A stretch of 41,065 nucleotides of DNA from Burkholderiales bacterium (GTDB lineage Bacteria > Pseudomonadota > Gammaproteobacteria > Burkholderiales > Burkholderiaceae_C), in NCBI GenBank assembly GCA_029268225.1, contig JAJUGJ010000029.1:1-41065 (forward strand), read 5' to 3'. Shown here in pieces: positions 25,010-34,476 of this stretch (positions within the stretch are counted from its first letter, which is position 1; each line of letters starts with the position of its first letter). The position numbers and the translations under genes were made by a program. Under the pieces are notes generated by a model that ran no database searches, was not told the DNA's origin, and was given only the letters and a program-made list of their open reading frames with translations.

Positions 25010-25676
25010 TCAGTGGCAAATTCCAGATGCGGGCCAAGGTCAGTGAGCACGCAGGGTGAACCAGTTCATCCCCCAGGCCGTTGACGAGCAGCATTGGCAC
25101 TTTGGGGGCTTGTTTCGGGGCGCGGTAACGGATCGCCGCCCGCAATTGGCGCCATGCATTGCTCATGCTCACCGGATGTGACTGCCGCAGTTGTACCCAG
25201 TTGGCGACGATGGTTGGCGGGTCAGGAGGGTGGCATGTGGTCATGGCCAAGATGGCTTCTTCCCACTCCTGTGCAGACGATCGCCCAACCACGAGCCTCA
25301 GAATACGGCGATATTGGCGCGGCCTCAAGCGTTGCCAGAACGGATTGAAGGGCCGAAGGCTCGTGTTGATCAGAGCAGCCTTGCGCAACTCGTGTGGGTA
25401 GCGATGAGCCCAATCCACCGTCACCATCGCCCCCAGTGACATGGCCAGCACGTGGTACGGCGGATGATGCCCGGTGGTTTGCAGCGTCCATCGGCAGTGC
25501 TCGACCATGTCGGCGACAGTACTCGGACTGCAGGCCTCAAACAGCTTGCCATTGCCAGGCAGGTCAGGCGTGAGCAGCGTGCTGTTCGCGGGCAGTCCCT
25601 CGCGCAGCAGCTCAGGGAAATCACCCCAGTGACCACTTTCTCGGGTCAGGCCACGCAGCAGAATCCAGGTGTTCAT
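24915..25676 (-). CDS. Alpha/beta hydrolase, substrate unknown
   Basis: A 253-residue alpha/beta-hydrolase-fold protein without signal peptide. Catalytic triad candidates are Ser80 in the nucleophile elbow AMSLGAM, Asp in NGLGDELVHPA and His in TAGHDLPMDAG. WILLRGLTRESGHWG at the start gives the oxyanion region. The substrate cannot be told; peptidase, esterase and thioesterase members share this fold. Its start overlaps the M14 gene stop by four bases (ATGA), so they are co-translated. Its last 95 bases overlap the end of rdgC on the other strand. Confidence 0.88.
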   Translation of the reverse strand: MNTWILLRGLTRESGHWGDFPELLREGLPANSTLLTPDLPGNGKLFEACSPSTVADMVEHCRWTLQTTGHHPPYHVLAMSLGAMVTVDWAHRYPHELRKAALINTSLRPFNPFWQRLRPRQYRRILRLVVGRSSAQEWEEAILAMTTCHPPDPPTIVANWVQLRQSHPVSMSNAWRQLRAAIRYRAPKQAPKVPMLLVNGLGDELVHPACSLTLARIWNLPLITHPTAGHDLPMDAGPWLVTQVQAWLEHSDP

Positions 25677-26728
25677 GGTGAAGGTCTTTTGCCGCGTCTG
25701 GGGCGGGGGTGTTCTGGATACCAGCGTGCGAGGGCCTGTCGATGGTGCAGGTCTCGTTCATCACCGGTGGGCATCCAGCGCTCATGGCTGGAAATGGCGC
25801 GGGCCATGAAGTCCAGCATGCCCAGGTGGCGGCGCAGCACCCGTGCCTGTCTGTGTGTGATCAATGGGTTGAAGATGCCGTGACGGCTGAAGAGTTGGCG
25901 AGGATTTTTCTTCACCCACATCCATGAGCCCATCTCCAGCGTCAGCGGGACAAATACTTGGTCTGGATGTCGATGGCGAGCCTGAAGGTACAGATGGTCC
26001 CACAGGTCGCCGTGGGTCAGGTACTGCAGGCTTTGCGGCTCGAACACATAGGGATGATGTGCCTGCGTCTGGTCGAAGATGCGTCGCAAGGCATGCACTT
26101 CTGCGAGGTGCTGGATGGGCTCTCGGGTGTGTGCAAATGGGAACCAGATGCGATCTTCGGTTCCGAATCCGGAGTGGCAGTCGACAACCAGACTGAAAGG
26201 GCGCGGCAGCAGCTCGGTGGAGATCAGTTGGCACAGTGCTGTGCCTTCGGGCTCCATTGGTGCTCCAGCGGGACCTCGGTACCAGGGGAGGGCGGCGCTG
26301 AGGCGCTGGCCTCCGACCAGAAATGGCACAGACTCACGCGCCACCACCGGTGCGTTGCGCATCAGGTCAACACCGCGCGGGTTGGCGCGGGTCCCGAGCC
26401 AGAGGCCGCCAGGGTTGACTAGGGGCATGAAGACCAGGCGCAATCGGGTCAGTTCGTGGTGCAGCAAGCTGTCCCACTTCAGCCGCTGTACCAAGCTGGC
26501 GAGGTACGTGAGTACCACCTGTGTGCCAATGCGCTCCAGTCCATGCACCCCTCCGATGAATGCGACCGCGGGCAATTCTGGTGCGCTCGCACCGAGAGTC
26601 ACGGCCATCAGCTCATACCGACGCGCACCAACTTGCACGGAGCCCATCGACTGGGGCGTGACATGGCTGCCCCCCATTTCGATCAGGCGATTCAACTCGT
26701 CCAGTTCGGGCAGTGTGTCGTGGCGCAA
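25673..26728 (-). CDS. M14-family zinc carboxypeptidase-like protein
   Basis: A protein of about 351 residues with the zinc carboxypeptidase motifs: GGVHGLERIG (H62 and E65, the HxxE ligands), MPLVNPGG, NPRGVDLMRN (substrate-carboxylate Arg region) and DCHSG (H185, third zinc ligand); LTLEMG gives a candidate catalytic Glu265. The NPRGVDL-type motif also occurs in MpaA-like murein peptide amidases and in succinylglutamate desuccinylases. There is no signal peptide, so it acts in the cytoplasm. The start is uncertain: TTG at 26728 opens the frame and no ATG lies near. Divergent to the LD-carboxypeptidase gene, so the two may share control. Confidence 0.85.
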   Translation of the reverse strand: MRHDTLPELDELNRLIEMGGSHVTPQSMGSVQVGARRYELMAVTLGASAPELPAVAFIGGVHGLERIGTQVVLTYLASLVQRLKWDSLLHHELTRLRLVFMPLVNPGGLWLGTRANPRGVDLMRNAPVVARESVPFLVGGQRLSAALPWYRGPAGAPMEPEGTALCQLISTELLPRPFSLVVDCHSGFGTEDRIWFPFAHTREPIQHLAEVHALRRIFDQTQAHHPYVFEPQSLQYLTHGDLWDHLYLQARHRHPDQVFVPLTLEMGSWMWVKKNPRQLFSRHGIFNPLITHRQARVLRRHLGMLDFMARAISSHERWMPTGDERDLHHRQALARWYPEHPRPRRGKRPSP

Positions 26729-26832
26729 GCGAGGGGCTTCAGGGGTGGATGCTCGGCAGATGCTGCGCGGATTCCATGTCAGGCGTGCGACACCTTGTTT
26801 TGGTCGCCCCGTTCGTCGGTGAGAATGTGGGC

Positions 26833-27777
26833 ATGACTGATACGCGCCCCTCTTTGATCATCTTCAGCCCCTCTGGCATCGTTCCGGCAGCAGCGCCCGT
26901 GCGCAAAGCCCTCAAGCGCCTGAATGCACTGGGGTTTGCATCGACCTTGGATGCCTCCGCCTTGAGCAAGCACCAGCGTTTTGCAGGTGACGATGCCACT
27001 CGCTTGGACAGCATTCACCGAGTGGCCGAGGCCGCTCCTCATGTTGCTTTGGCAGCCAGAGGTGGTTATGGCCTCACACGTTTGCTGGATCAGATCGAGT
27101 GGCCCCTGATTGCGCGAAGCGTGGAGCGGGGGACGGCCTGGGTGGGCTACAGCGATGTGACGGCGCTGCAGCTCGCTGCGATCGCGCACAAGGCGGCAGG
27201 TCCAGAATCGGTGGGTGAGGGTGTGACCGCTGGTTTCTGGGCGGGTCCCATGGCCAATGAGGACTTTGGTCACAAGGACAGCGTGGACGGGGGGGACGAT
27301 GTCACCCAGGAGGTGTTCGTCGAGGCGATGACTGGTGAGCTTGAAGCGGTTGGCTTCCGCACCGAGGCCGGTTTTGATGGCCTGGAGGCACGAGGGCGGC
27401 TTTGGGGGGGCAATCTGGCTGTGGTTCAGGCCCTGTTGGGGACGCCTCACTTTCCCAAGATCAAAGGGGGTGTCTTGTTCTTGGAAGACGTCAACGAGCA
27501 CCCCTATCGCATTGAGCGGACCCTCTTGCAGTTGCACCAGGCGGGTGTTTTGGACCAGCAAAAGGCCGTCTTGTTAGGGACGTTCAATGGGTTCAAGAAA
27601 TCGCCTTTGGACCGTGGCTACAACCTGAAGGCTGCAATCGCCTATTTACGCTCCCAAACGACCACGCCAATCTTGACTGGCCTACCTTTTGGTCATGTGC
27701 CGACCAAGCTCTGCCTGCCGTTGGGACGCAAGGTGAACCTCGTGGTGCAAGGACGCGACGTTTTGGTGATGTGGTGA
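26833..27777 (+). CDS. ldcA: LD-carboxypeptidase (peptidase S66)
   Basis: LdcA removes the terminal D-Ala from the tetrapeptide of peptidoglycan in murein recycling; relatives include MccF, which cleaves microcin C. The 314-residue product shows the S66 triad: Ser107 in WVGYSDVTAL, Glu in LEDVNEHPYRIER, and His in FGHVPTKLCLP, with ARGGYGLTRLL and GRLWGGNLAVV also typical. The ATG at 26833 is preferred; the longer upstream frame lies across the divergent promoter region. No signal peptide, so it is cytoplasmic. The peptide ABC importer genes begin 44 bases after its stop, on the same strand. Confidence 0.93.
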   Translation: MTDTRPSLIIFSPSGIVPAAAPVRKALKRLNALGFASTLDASALSKHQRFAGDDATRLDSIHRVAEAAPHVALAARGGYGLTRLLDQIEWPLIARSVERGTAWVGYSDVTALQLAAIAHKAAGPESVGEGVTAGFWAGPMANEDFGHKDSVDGGDDVTQEVFVEAMTGELEAVGFRTEAGFDGLEARGRLWGGNLAVVQALLGTPHFPKIKGGVLFLEDVNEHPYRIERTLLQLHQAGVLDQQKAVLLGTFNGFKKSPLDRGYNLKAAIAYLRSQTTTPILTGLPFGHVPTKLCLPLGRKVNLVVQGRDVLVMW

Positions 27778-27821
27778 AACCCTGGACGCTCGTGGTGAAT
27801 GGGTCAGGACACAATCAAGAC

Positions 27822-30110
27822 ATGACACAAGGCAGGATGGGACCTCAGTGCGGAGCATCGTGGCGGCAAAAGCTGGTGGACGGGCGTGCGTGGGCGATGC
27901 TTGTGATGCTGCTCTGCGCGGCACTGAGCTTGACTGCATGCGACAACAGCCCCTATCCGGCTGGCGCGACGGAGGCCAACACCCTTTACACAGCGTTCAA
28001 CGAGCGATCCCCCCGTTACTTGGATCCCACCTCGTCGTACAGCAGCAACGAGACGCCCTACACGTATCAGATCTATGAGCCGCTGTACGGCTACCACTAC
28101 CTGAAGCGTCCCTACACCCTTGTCCCCAAAACGGCGGCGGCGGTTGTGCATCCCCGCTACCTGGGGCGCGACGGCAAGCCGCTTCCGGACACGGCCCCAG
28201 CGGACCAGATCGTTGAAAGCGTGTATGACATCCCGATCAAGCGGGGCATACTGTTTGCCCCCCATCCAGCATTTGCCAGAAATGCACAAGGTGATTATCT
28301 GTATCACCGGTTGACGGCTGAGCAGGTCGGAGACAAGCGCAGTCCGTGGGCCTTTGGTCAGACAGGCACCCGCGAACTCACAGCCGATGATTTTGTCTAT
28401 GCCATCAAGCGGCATGCGACCACCCGAACGGCTGCACCTGTGTTCGGCATCTTCTCGGAGTACGTGGTGGGCCTCGCGGACTATGGAAAGCTCATCCGCG
28501 CTGAAGATCAGAAATTGCGTGCCAGCGTACCGGCCACCAGCAAGGACAAGCCCTTTCTTGATTTTCGCAAATGGCCGTTAGCCGGTGCCCAGGCTCTGGA
28601 TTCCCACACTTTGCGCATCCGCATTCACGGCAAGTATCCGCAGTGGAAGTATTGGATGGCCATGAGCTTTCTGGCACCGGTTCCCTGGGAGGCTGATGCC
28701 TTCTACGCCCAACCAGGTATGGCCGGCAATGGGCTTTCGCTCAATACCTGGCCAGTGGGGACGGGGCCCTACATGATGGCCGAGTTCGTGCAAGACCGCC
28801 GCCATGTCATGAAGCGGAACCCGAACTACCGGGGTGAGCCTTACCCCTGTGAGGGCACGGTGCAGGACCAGGCTGAGGGGCGCTTGAAAGACTGCGGCAA
28901 GAGGACGCCTTTCATCGACACCTTGGTGTTCAACATCGAGAAGGAAGCCGTGCCGCAGGATGCCAAGTTCCGTCAGGGTTACCTTGACATTCCCGAGTTC
29001 GATCAGATGAGCTACGGCAATGCCTACAAGATCCAGATGGAGGACTCGCCACGCTTCGAAAAGGAGTTCAAAGACAAGGGCATCGTGCTGTCTCGGACGG
29101 TGGATTTGTCCAGTCGTTACATGGGCTTCAACTGGCTGGATCCCGTGGTGGGCCGAGGTGACACGCCCGAGCAGCAGGCGCGCAATCGCAAACTGCGTCA
29201 GGCGCTGTCCATTGCCGTGGACTGGGACGAGTTCAATCGCATCTTTCCGAAAGCTGCGGGGGAGGTCGCCCAAGGGCCGTTGCCAGGAGGGGTATTTGGA
29301 TCACGCCATGGCACCAGGGAGGGGTTGAATCCCGTCACTCATCGGTGGGTGGGTGGTCAGGCTGTGCGCCGACCGATTGAGGATGCCAAAAAGCTGCTGG
29401 AAGAGGCTGGGTACCCCGACGGGCGCGATGCCAAAACCGGCAAACCCTTGGTGCTCAACTACGATGTGGGGGCGGCCACGACGCCGGACAGCAAGGCCAA
29501 CCTCGACTGGACAGCCAAGCAGTTCGCCAAGCTCGGCATCCAGCTGGAAATACGCGCCACCGACTACAACCAGTTTCAGGACAAGGTTCGCCGGGGCAAG
29601 CACCAGATCTTCACATGGGGGTGGTTGGCCGACTACCCGGATGCCGAGAATTTCCTGTTTCTGCTCTACGGGCCTGGCGCCAAGTCGGTCCACGACGGTG
29701 AGAACGCCGCCAATTATCAGAATCCCGAGTATGACCGGCTCTACAGCACGCTGCGCTTCATGGACGATGGTCCAGCCAAGCAAGCTGTGATCGACAAGAT
29801 GGTGCGCATCCTGCAAGAAGACGCACCTTGGTCTTGGGGTTACTTTCCTTATTCATCAGGGGCGTATCACCGCTGGGTGCACAACGGCAAACCCAGCATC
29901 ATGGTGCGCGACCAGGCCCAGTACTACCGATTGGACACGGCAGACCGCAGTCGCAGCCTCAAGGCTTGGAACGCCCCGGTGTATTGGCCTGTGCTTGTCG
30001 TGCTGGGCCTGCTGGCCGTGATGGCTTGGGGCGCCATCCGCATCTTGCGTGCCCGTGACCAGCAAACTGCGCTGCCTCGTCCGGTTGGCTCGCCAAAGAG
30101 AGGTCGGTGA
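27822..30110 (+). CDS. Peptide ABC transporter substrate-binding lipoprotein
   Basis: A large (762 residues) family 5 extracellular solute-binding protein. The signal LVMLLCAALSLTAC ends in a lipobox (LTA|C, Cys40); Asp at +2 and Asn at +3 are a strong inner-membrane retention signal in E. coli. Binding-domain segments include EPLYGYHYLKRPYTLVP and the DADAENFL-like LADYPDAENFLFLLYGPG. Unusually, a hydrophobic helix (about 721-739, WPVLVVLGLLAVMAWGA) lies at the C-terminus and is followed by an Arg/Lys-rich tail. It is therefore anchored at both ends. The ligand is probably a peptide. Start choice among 27822 and 27837 is uncertain. It overlaps the permease gene by one base. Confidence 0.9.
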   Translation: MTQGRMGPQCGASWRQKLVDGRAWAMLVMLLCAALSLTACDNSPYPAGATEANTLYTAFNERSPRYLDPTSSYSSNETPYTYQIYEPLYGYHYLKRPYTLVPKTAAAVVHPRYLGRDGKPLPDTAPADQIVESVYDIPIKRGILFAPHPAFARNAQGDYLYHRLTAEQVGDKRSPWAFGQTGTRELTADDFVYAIKRHATTRTAAPVFGIFSEYVVGLADYGKLIRAEDQKLRASVPATSKDKPFLDFRKWPLAGAQALDSHTLRIRIHGKYPQWKYWMAMSFLAPVPWEADAFYAQPGMAGNGLSLNTWPVGTGPYMMAEFVQDRRHVMKRNPNYRGEPYPCEGTVQDQAEGRLKDCGKRTPFIDTLVFNIEKEAVPQDAKFRQGYLDIPEFDQMSYGNAYKIQMEDSPRFEKEFKDKGIVLSRTVDLSSRYMGFNWLDPVVGRGDTPEQQARNRKLRQALSIAVDWDEFNRIFPKAAGEVAQGPLPGGVFGSRHGTREGLNPVTHRWVGGQAVRRPIEDAKKLLEEAGYPDGRDAKTGKPLVLNYDVGAATTPDSKANLDWTAKQFAKLGIQLEIRATDYNQFQDKVRRGKHQIFTWGWLADYPDAENFLFLLYGPGAKSVHDGENAANYQNPEYDRLYSTLRFMDDGPAKQAVIDKMVRILQEDAPWSWGYFPYSSGAYHRWVHNGKPSIMVRDQAQYYRLDTADRSRSLKAWNAPVYWPVLVVLGLLAVMAWGAIRILRARDQQTALPRPVGSPKRGR

Positions 30111-31093
30111 TGCTGGCTTACATCCTTCGTCGCTTGGGTTATGGCTTGGTCATCTTGATCGGGGTCAACCTGATCACCTTCTTGCTGTTCTTCACCGTGA
30201 ACACGCCAGACGACATGGCGCGTTTGAACATCGGTGGCAAGCGGGTGACGCCCGACCAGATCGAGAAATGGAAGGTTGAGCGTGGCTACGACAAGCCCAT
30301 GCTCTTCAACGAGCAGGCGCAGGGCGCCGAGAAGCTGACGCAAACGGTGTTCTGGGAGCGTTCAGTGTCCTTGTTTGTCTTCGACTTTGGTCGGGCGGAC
30401 AACGCCAGCGGTGGTGACATTGGCCATCAGATTGCCCAGCGCATGGGTGTGAGCCTCAGGTTGACCGTGCCAATTTTTGTCATGGGCTTGCTCGCCAGCG
30501 TGATTTTCTCGTTGTGGCTGGTCATGTTCCGAGGCACGCGCGTGGACTTCTGGGGGGTGGTCGCCTGCGTGGTCATGATGTCCATTTCCAGCTTGTTCTA
30601 CATCATCGTCGGGCAGTACGTGTTCTCACGTGTGGCCAAGCTGGCACCGATCTCTGGCTATGCCGGAGGGCTGGACGCCGTGCGCTTCCTCATCCTGCCT
30701 ATTTGTCTGATGCTGGTGGCTTCGCTGGCCGGACAAGCGCGCTTCTTCCGCACCTTGTTCCTGGAAGAGGCTGGCAAGGACTATGTGCGCACGGCCCGTG
30801 CGAAAGGCCTGACAGAGGCCACCGTGATGGGCCGCCATGTGCTGCGCAATGCGATGTTGCCGATCATCACCAGTTCGGGCAGCGCGTTGCCTGGCCTGTT
30901 CATGGGGGGGTTGCTTACCGAGAGCTTCTTTGGCATTCCTGGCCTGGGCTCCTACACGATCGACGCCATCGCCAGTCAGGACTTTGCCATCGTGCGTGCG
31001 ATGGTCTTCCTTGGGTCGGTGCTCTACATCGTCTCCAACATCCTGATCGACGTGGCCTACACCGTGGCCGACCCGCGTGTGCGGATGCAGTGA
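30110..31093 (+). CDS. Peptide ABC transporter permease (DppB-like)
   Basis: A 327-residue inner-membrane permease of the oligopeptide type. It has an N-terminal helix (RRLGYGLVILIGVNLITFLLFF), a periplasmic loop of about 75 residues, then five helices in the ABC-permease core. The EAA loop reads DYVRTARAKGLTEATVMGRHVLRNAMLP, as a whole about residues 223-252, and contacts the ATPase. I take the ATG at 30110, one base into the binding-protein stop; an adjacent GTG at 30107 is also possible. The pair with the next gene forms the channel. Confidence 0.93.
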   Translation: MLAYILRRLGYGLVILIGVNLITFLLFFTVNTPDDMARLNIGGKRVTPDQIEKWKVERGYDKPMLFNEQAQGAEKLTQTVFWERSVSLFVFDFGRADNASGGDIGHQIAQRMGVSLRLTVPIFVMGLLASVIFSLWLVMFRGTRVDFWGVVACVVMMSISSLFYIIVGQYVFSRVAKLAPISGYAGGLDAVRFLILPICLMLVASLAGQARFFRTLFLEEAGKDYVRTARAKGLTEATVMGRHVLRNAMLPIITSSGSALPGLFMGGLLTESFFGIPGLGSYTIDAIASQDFAIVRAMVFLGSVLYIVSNILIDVAYTVADPRVRMQ

Positions 31094-31105
31094 GGACGCT
31101 CAAGC

Positions 31106-32563
31106 ATGGACCTGCCATTCAAGTTGGTGATGTTGTGGACCGATGTGGTCCTGTGGGTGATGTTGCTTGGCCTGGGGCTGTATGTCCGCCAGGTTCGGCG
31201 CGATACGGCCTTGCGGGCGACATGGCGCCGCGTCTTTGTCACACCATCTGCCATGGCCTCCGCCGTGTTGTTGGGATTGATGCTGTTGATCACCTTGGTC
31301 GACAGTGTGCATTTCCGTCGAGCCCTGCCTGATGTGGCTGGGGGCGCACAGGCTTTTGACACGCGCACCGAGTCTGTTCTGGATCTGGGGCTTTCCAAGC
31401 TGATTGCCAGTCGAGAGAACAGCTACTCCCAGCCCCTGGCCACCCACGGCTTCAGCAAGCAGGCAGTTCCTCCGTCACCCGGAGCCAAGCCGATGCTGGA
31501 CGAGCACGGTGTGCCTGTGCTGCCCGCGCGGGCCTACCCCCGTTTGAGCCACGGAGGGGCAGGGCTGGAGGATCCGGAGCGAGACTGGGCGGGCGACATC
31601 GCGATGCGCTTGGTTTTAGGGGGGATGGCTGGTGTGGTGGTCAGCTTCCTCCTGTGGACCCTGATGTGCCCGCGTGCTAAACCTTCGCAGGCGGGGGGCC
31701 AGCAGCCTGTGGCGTGGCGCGCGGCCTGGATCACCGCCTCCGTGTTGGCCTTGTTGATCGGGTGGGGCGTGGCGCTCAGTTGGGGGCAGGGCTATCACGT
31801 CTTTGGCACCGACCGGACCGGCAACGATGTGCTGTACATGACGATCAAGAGCATCCGCACGGCTTTTGTCATCGGGAGCTTGGCCACCATTGCCACCTTG
31901 CCTTTTGCCCTGGCATTCGGCATTGCCGCAGGCTACTTCAAGGGCTGGGTGGACGATGTCATTCAGTACGTCTACACCGTGCTGTCATCTGTGCCCAATA
32001 TCTTGCTCATTGCCGCTTGCGTGTTGATGGTGCAGGTCTTTCTTGACAAGCATCCGGAGTTGTTCGAGACCGGGTTGGAGCGAGCAGACCTGAAAATCTT
32101 CCTGCTTTGCCTGATCCTGGGGCTGACGGGCTGGGCAGGCTTGTGCCGTTTGCTGCGGGCCGAAACGCTCAAGCTACGGGAGCTCGAGTACGTACAAGCT
32201 GCCACCGCTTTCGGCGTCAGTCATTGGCGCATCATGCTGCGACACATTCTGCCCAACGTCATGCACTTGGTTCTGATCACCACGGTGCTGGAGTTTTCCG
32301 GGCTCATCCTCTACGAGGCGGTGCTGTCCTATGTGGGCGTCGGCGTGGACCCCTCCATGAACAGCTTCGGCGGCATGATCAACCAGGCCCGTGTCGAAAT
32401 GTCTCGAGACCCGATTGTCTGGTGGTCCTTCTTGGCCGCGTTTGTATTCATGGTTGCCATCGTCTTGTCGGCCAATCTGTTTGCCGACGCCGTGCGTGAT
32501 GCATTCGATCCGCGCGCTCGCGTTTACCGACCTCGCGCCCGCGCGGTCGCTCAGCCCATCTGA
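31106..32563 (+). CDS. Peptide ABC transporter permease (DppC-like, enlarged)
   Basis: A 485-residue permease, far longer than usual (about 300). The N-terminal ~230 residues hold three extra helices (about 8-28, 52-70, 168-188) and a periplasmic stretch of about 95 residues (70-165) with no recognised domain. The ABC-permease core follows: GTDRTGNDVL (the family's DxxGRD-like motif), helices, and the EAA loop EYVQAATAFGVSHWRIMLRHILPNV, broken here across its usual Gly. It ends in FDPRARVYRP. Enlarged permeases of this type occur with YejE. It sits 12 bases after the first permease gene. Confidence 0.9.
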   Translation: MDLPFKLVMLWTDVVLWVMLLGLGLYVRQVRRDTALRATWRRVFVTPSAMASAVLLGLMLLITLVDSVHFRRALPDVAGGAQAFDTRTESVLDLGLSKLIASRENSYSQPLATHGFSKQAVPPSPGAKPMLDEHGVPVLPARAYPRLSHGGAGLEDPERDWAGDIAMRLVLGGMAGVVVSFLLWTLMCPRAKPSQAGGQQPVAWRAAWITASVLALLIGWGVALSWGQGYHVFGTDRTGNDVLYMTIKSIRTAFVIGSLATIATLPFALAFGIAAGYFKGWVDDVIQYVYTVLSSVPNILLIAACVLMVQVFLDKHPELFETGLERADLKIFLLCLILGLTGWAGLCRLLRAETLKLRELEYVQAATAFGVSHWRIMLRHILPNVMHLVLITTVLEFSGLILYEAVLSYVGVGVDPSMNSFGGMINQARVEMSRDPIVWWSFLAAFVFMVAIVLSANLFADAVRDAFDPRARVYRPRARAVAQPI

Positions 32564-32570
32564 GGTGCAC

Positions 32571-34451
32571 ATGCTGCTGACCGATGATCTCCACGTGACG
32601 CTCGATGCAGAAGCTGGTCTGGTGCGTGCCCTCGACGGCCTCAGCCTGACTCTGCAGCGTGGCGAAACCTTTGCCTTGGTGGGGGAGTCTGGATGCGGCA
32701 AAAGCATGACCGCTCTGGCTTTGATGCGCCTCTTGCCTGACAACGGTCGCATCGATCAGGGCAGGGTCGATCTGGGTGCCGATGTCCCTGATGGCAAGCC
32801 CACGGAGTTGCTTTACCTGCCTGAGCGCGAGATGCGGCGCATCCGCGGGGGGCATGTCGGCATCATCTTTCAGGAGCCTGCGACCAGCCTTAATCCGGTC
32901 ATGCGCGTGGGGGATCAGATCGTTGAGGCGATCGAGGCCCACACCACCTTGCGTGGTCCGGCTGCACGGCGCAAGGCCATTGAGTGGTTGCGCCGTGTCG
33001 GGATTCCAGAGCCTGAGCGTCGCATTGACAGCTATCCCTTCGAGATGAGTGGAGGGCAGAAACAGCGCGTCATGATCGCCATGACGCTCGCTGCCGAACC
33101 GCGCTACCTGATCGCCGACGAGCCGACCACGGCACTCGACGTGACCATCCAGAAGCAGGTTCTGGATTTGCTCAAAACGCTCCAGCAGGAGCGAGACCTG
33201 GGCCTGCTGCTCATCACGCACGACCTCGGCGTGGTGACAGACATGGCTCACCGCGTTGCCCTGATGTATGCGGGCCAGATCATCGAAGAGGCGCCGGCCG
33301 CAGACTTTTTTGCGCAACCGCGCCACCCCTACGCACGGATGCTCTTGCAAGCTTTGCCAGACGCTCAGAGTCGCGGCAAGCCTCTGGTGTCGATCGGTGG
33401 CACGGTGCCGCCGCTTTGGCAAACGTTCGAGGGGTGCCGTTTTGCGCCTCGGTGCGACCGAGTGCAGGTGTCATGCCGGCAACAACGTCCTCTGCTCGAA
33501 CGAGACACCGCCCGTGGTGAGGCGGCCGTGCGCTGTTGGTTCCCGCTCACGCCGTCCTCAGAGTCCCAGCAGCCCGAGGTGGTTGCCCGCTTGCCCTACA
33601 GCGGTACCGACCTTGCTGCCACACCGCCACTCCTCTTGGAAGTGCAGTCACTCAGTGTGGCCTTCCGAAGCGGCGGCGGGCTGTTCCGTCGTCGCCATGA
33701 GGTTGCGGCCGTGCAAGATGTGTCCTTCACGCTGCGTGCCGGTCAAACACTGGCACTGGTCGGTGAATCCGGGTGTGGCAAGACCACAACAGGCAGGGCC
33801 ATCGTCCAGTTGCTGCGCGATCAGGCGCAGGCGCACGTCAGCGGACAGGCATGGCTTCACCGCGGAGCCGAGCGCCTGGATTTGGTTGCCGCATCCTCAG
33901 CGGCGCTGCGGGAGGCGCGACAAGCCATCCAGATGGTGTTCCAGGACCCCTTCGCCTCGCTCAACCCTCGCATGCGGGTGTCGGAGATCCTGGAGGAAGG
34001 GTTGTGCTCCTTGCGTCCGGACTGGTCGGCCGCAAAGCGCTTGAGCCGAGTGGTCGAGTTGGTGGAGCGGGTGGGACTGCGGGCCGATGCGCTGCAACGG
34101 TTTCCGCATGAATTCTCCGGTGGGCAACGGCAGCGCTTGGCGATTGCTCGCGCACTCGCAGTGGAGCCGCAGGTGCTCGTCTGTGACGAACCGACCTCGG
34201 CCCTCGACGTGTCAGTGCAAGCCCAGATTCTGAACTTGCTGCGTGAAGTTCAGGCCCAGATGGGGTTGGGCATGCTTTTCATCACGCACAACATGGGTGT
34301 GGTGTCCTACCTGGCTGACCATGTTGCCGTGATGCAAGGTGGATGCATCGTGGAGCAAGGGGAGGCTGAGCAGGTACTCAAAGAGCCTCGGCACAGCTAT
34401 ACGCGTACCTTGCTGGCAGCGGTTCCAGCACATCCGGCTCCGCGTGGCTAA
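32571..34451 (+). CDS. Peptide ABC transporter, fused double ATPase
   Basis: A 626-residue protein with two ABC ATPase halves in one chain, like YejF or GsiA rather than separate DppD and DppF. Half one has Walker A GESGCGKS (38-45), signature MSGGQKQRV, and Walker [13 protein letters not shown]; half two has Walker A GESGCGKT (398-405), signature FSGGQRQRL, and [11 protein letters not shown]. The oligopeptide C-terminal cap with CRFAPRC-D motif is present after half one. I take the ATG at 32571, which has GAGGTG before it, eight bases after the permease stop; the open frame further up lies inside the permease gene. Confidence 0.95.
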   Translation: MLLTDDLHVTLDAEAGLVRALDGLSLTLQRGETFALVGESGCGKSMTALALMRLLPDNGRIDQGRVDLGADVPDGKPTELLYLPEREMRRIRGGHVGIIFQEPATSLNPVMRVGDQIVEAIEAHTTLRGPAARRKAIEWLRRVGIPEPERRIDSYPFEMSGGQKQRVMIAMTLAAEPRYLIADEPTTALDVTIQKQVLDLLKTLQQERDLGLLLITHDLGVVTDMAHRVALMYAGQIIEEAPAADFFAQPRHPYARMLLQALPDAQSRGKPLVSIGGTVPPLWQTFEGCRFAPRCDRVQVSCRQQRPLLERDTARGEAAVRCWFPLTPSSESQQPEVVARLPYSGTDLAATPPLLLEVQSLSVAFRSGGGLFRRRHEVAAVQDVSFTLRAGQTLALVGESGCGKTTTGRAIVQLLRDQAQAHVSGQAWLHRGAERLDLVAASSAALREARQAIQMVFQDPFASLNPRMRVSEILEEGLCSLRPDWSAAKRLSRVVELVERVGLRADALQRFPHEFSGGQRQRLAIARALAVEPQVLVCDEPTSALDVSVQAQILNLLREVQAQMGLGMLFITHNMGVVSYLADHVAVMQGGCIVEQGEAEQVLKEPRHSYTRTLLAAVPAHPAPRG

Positions 34452-34455
34452 AGGG

Positions 34456-34476
34456 GATGGGCTTCAAATGCCCATC
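34456..34476. terminator. Hairpin between the convergent ATPase and DUF4404 genes
   Basis: GATGGGC at 34456-34462 and GCCCATC at 34470-34476 are perfect arms around a seven-base loop, five bases after the ATPase stop and across the DUF4404 stop. There is no T-run, so its strength as a terminator is doubtful. Confidence 0.4.
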
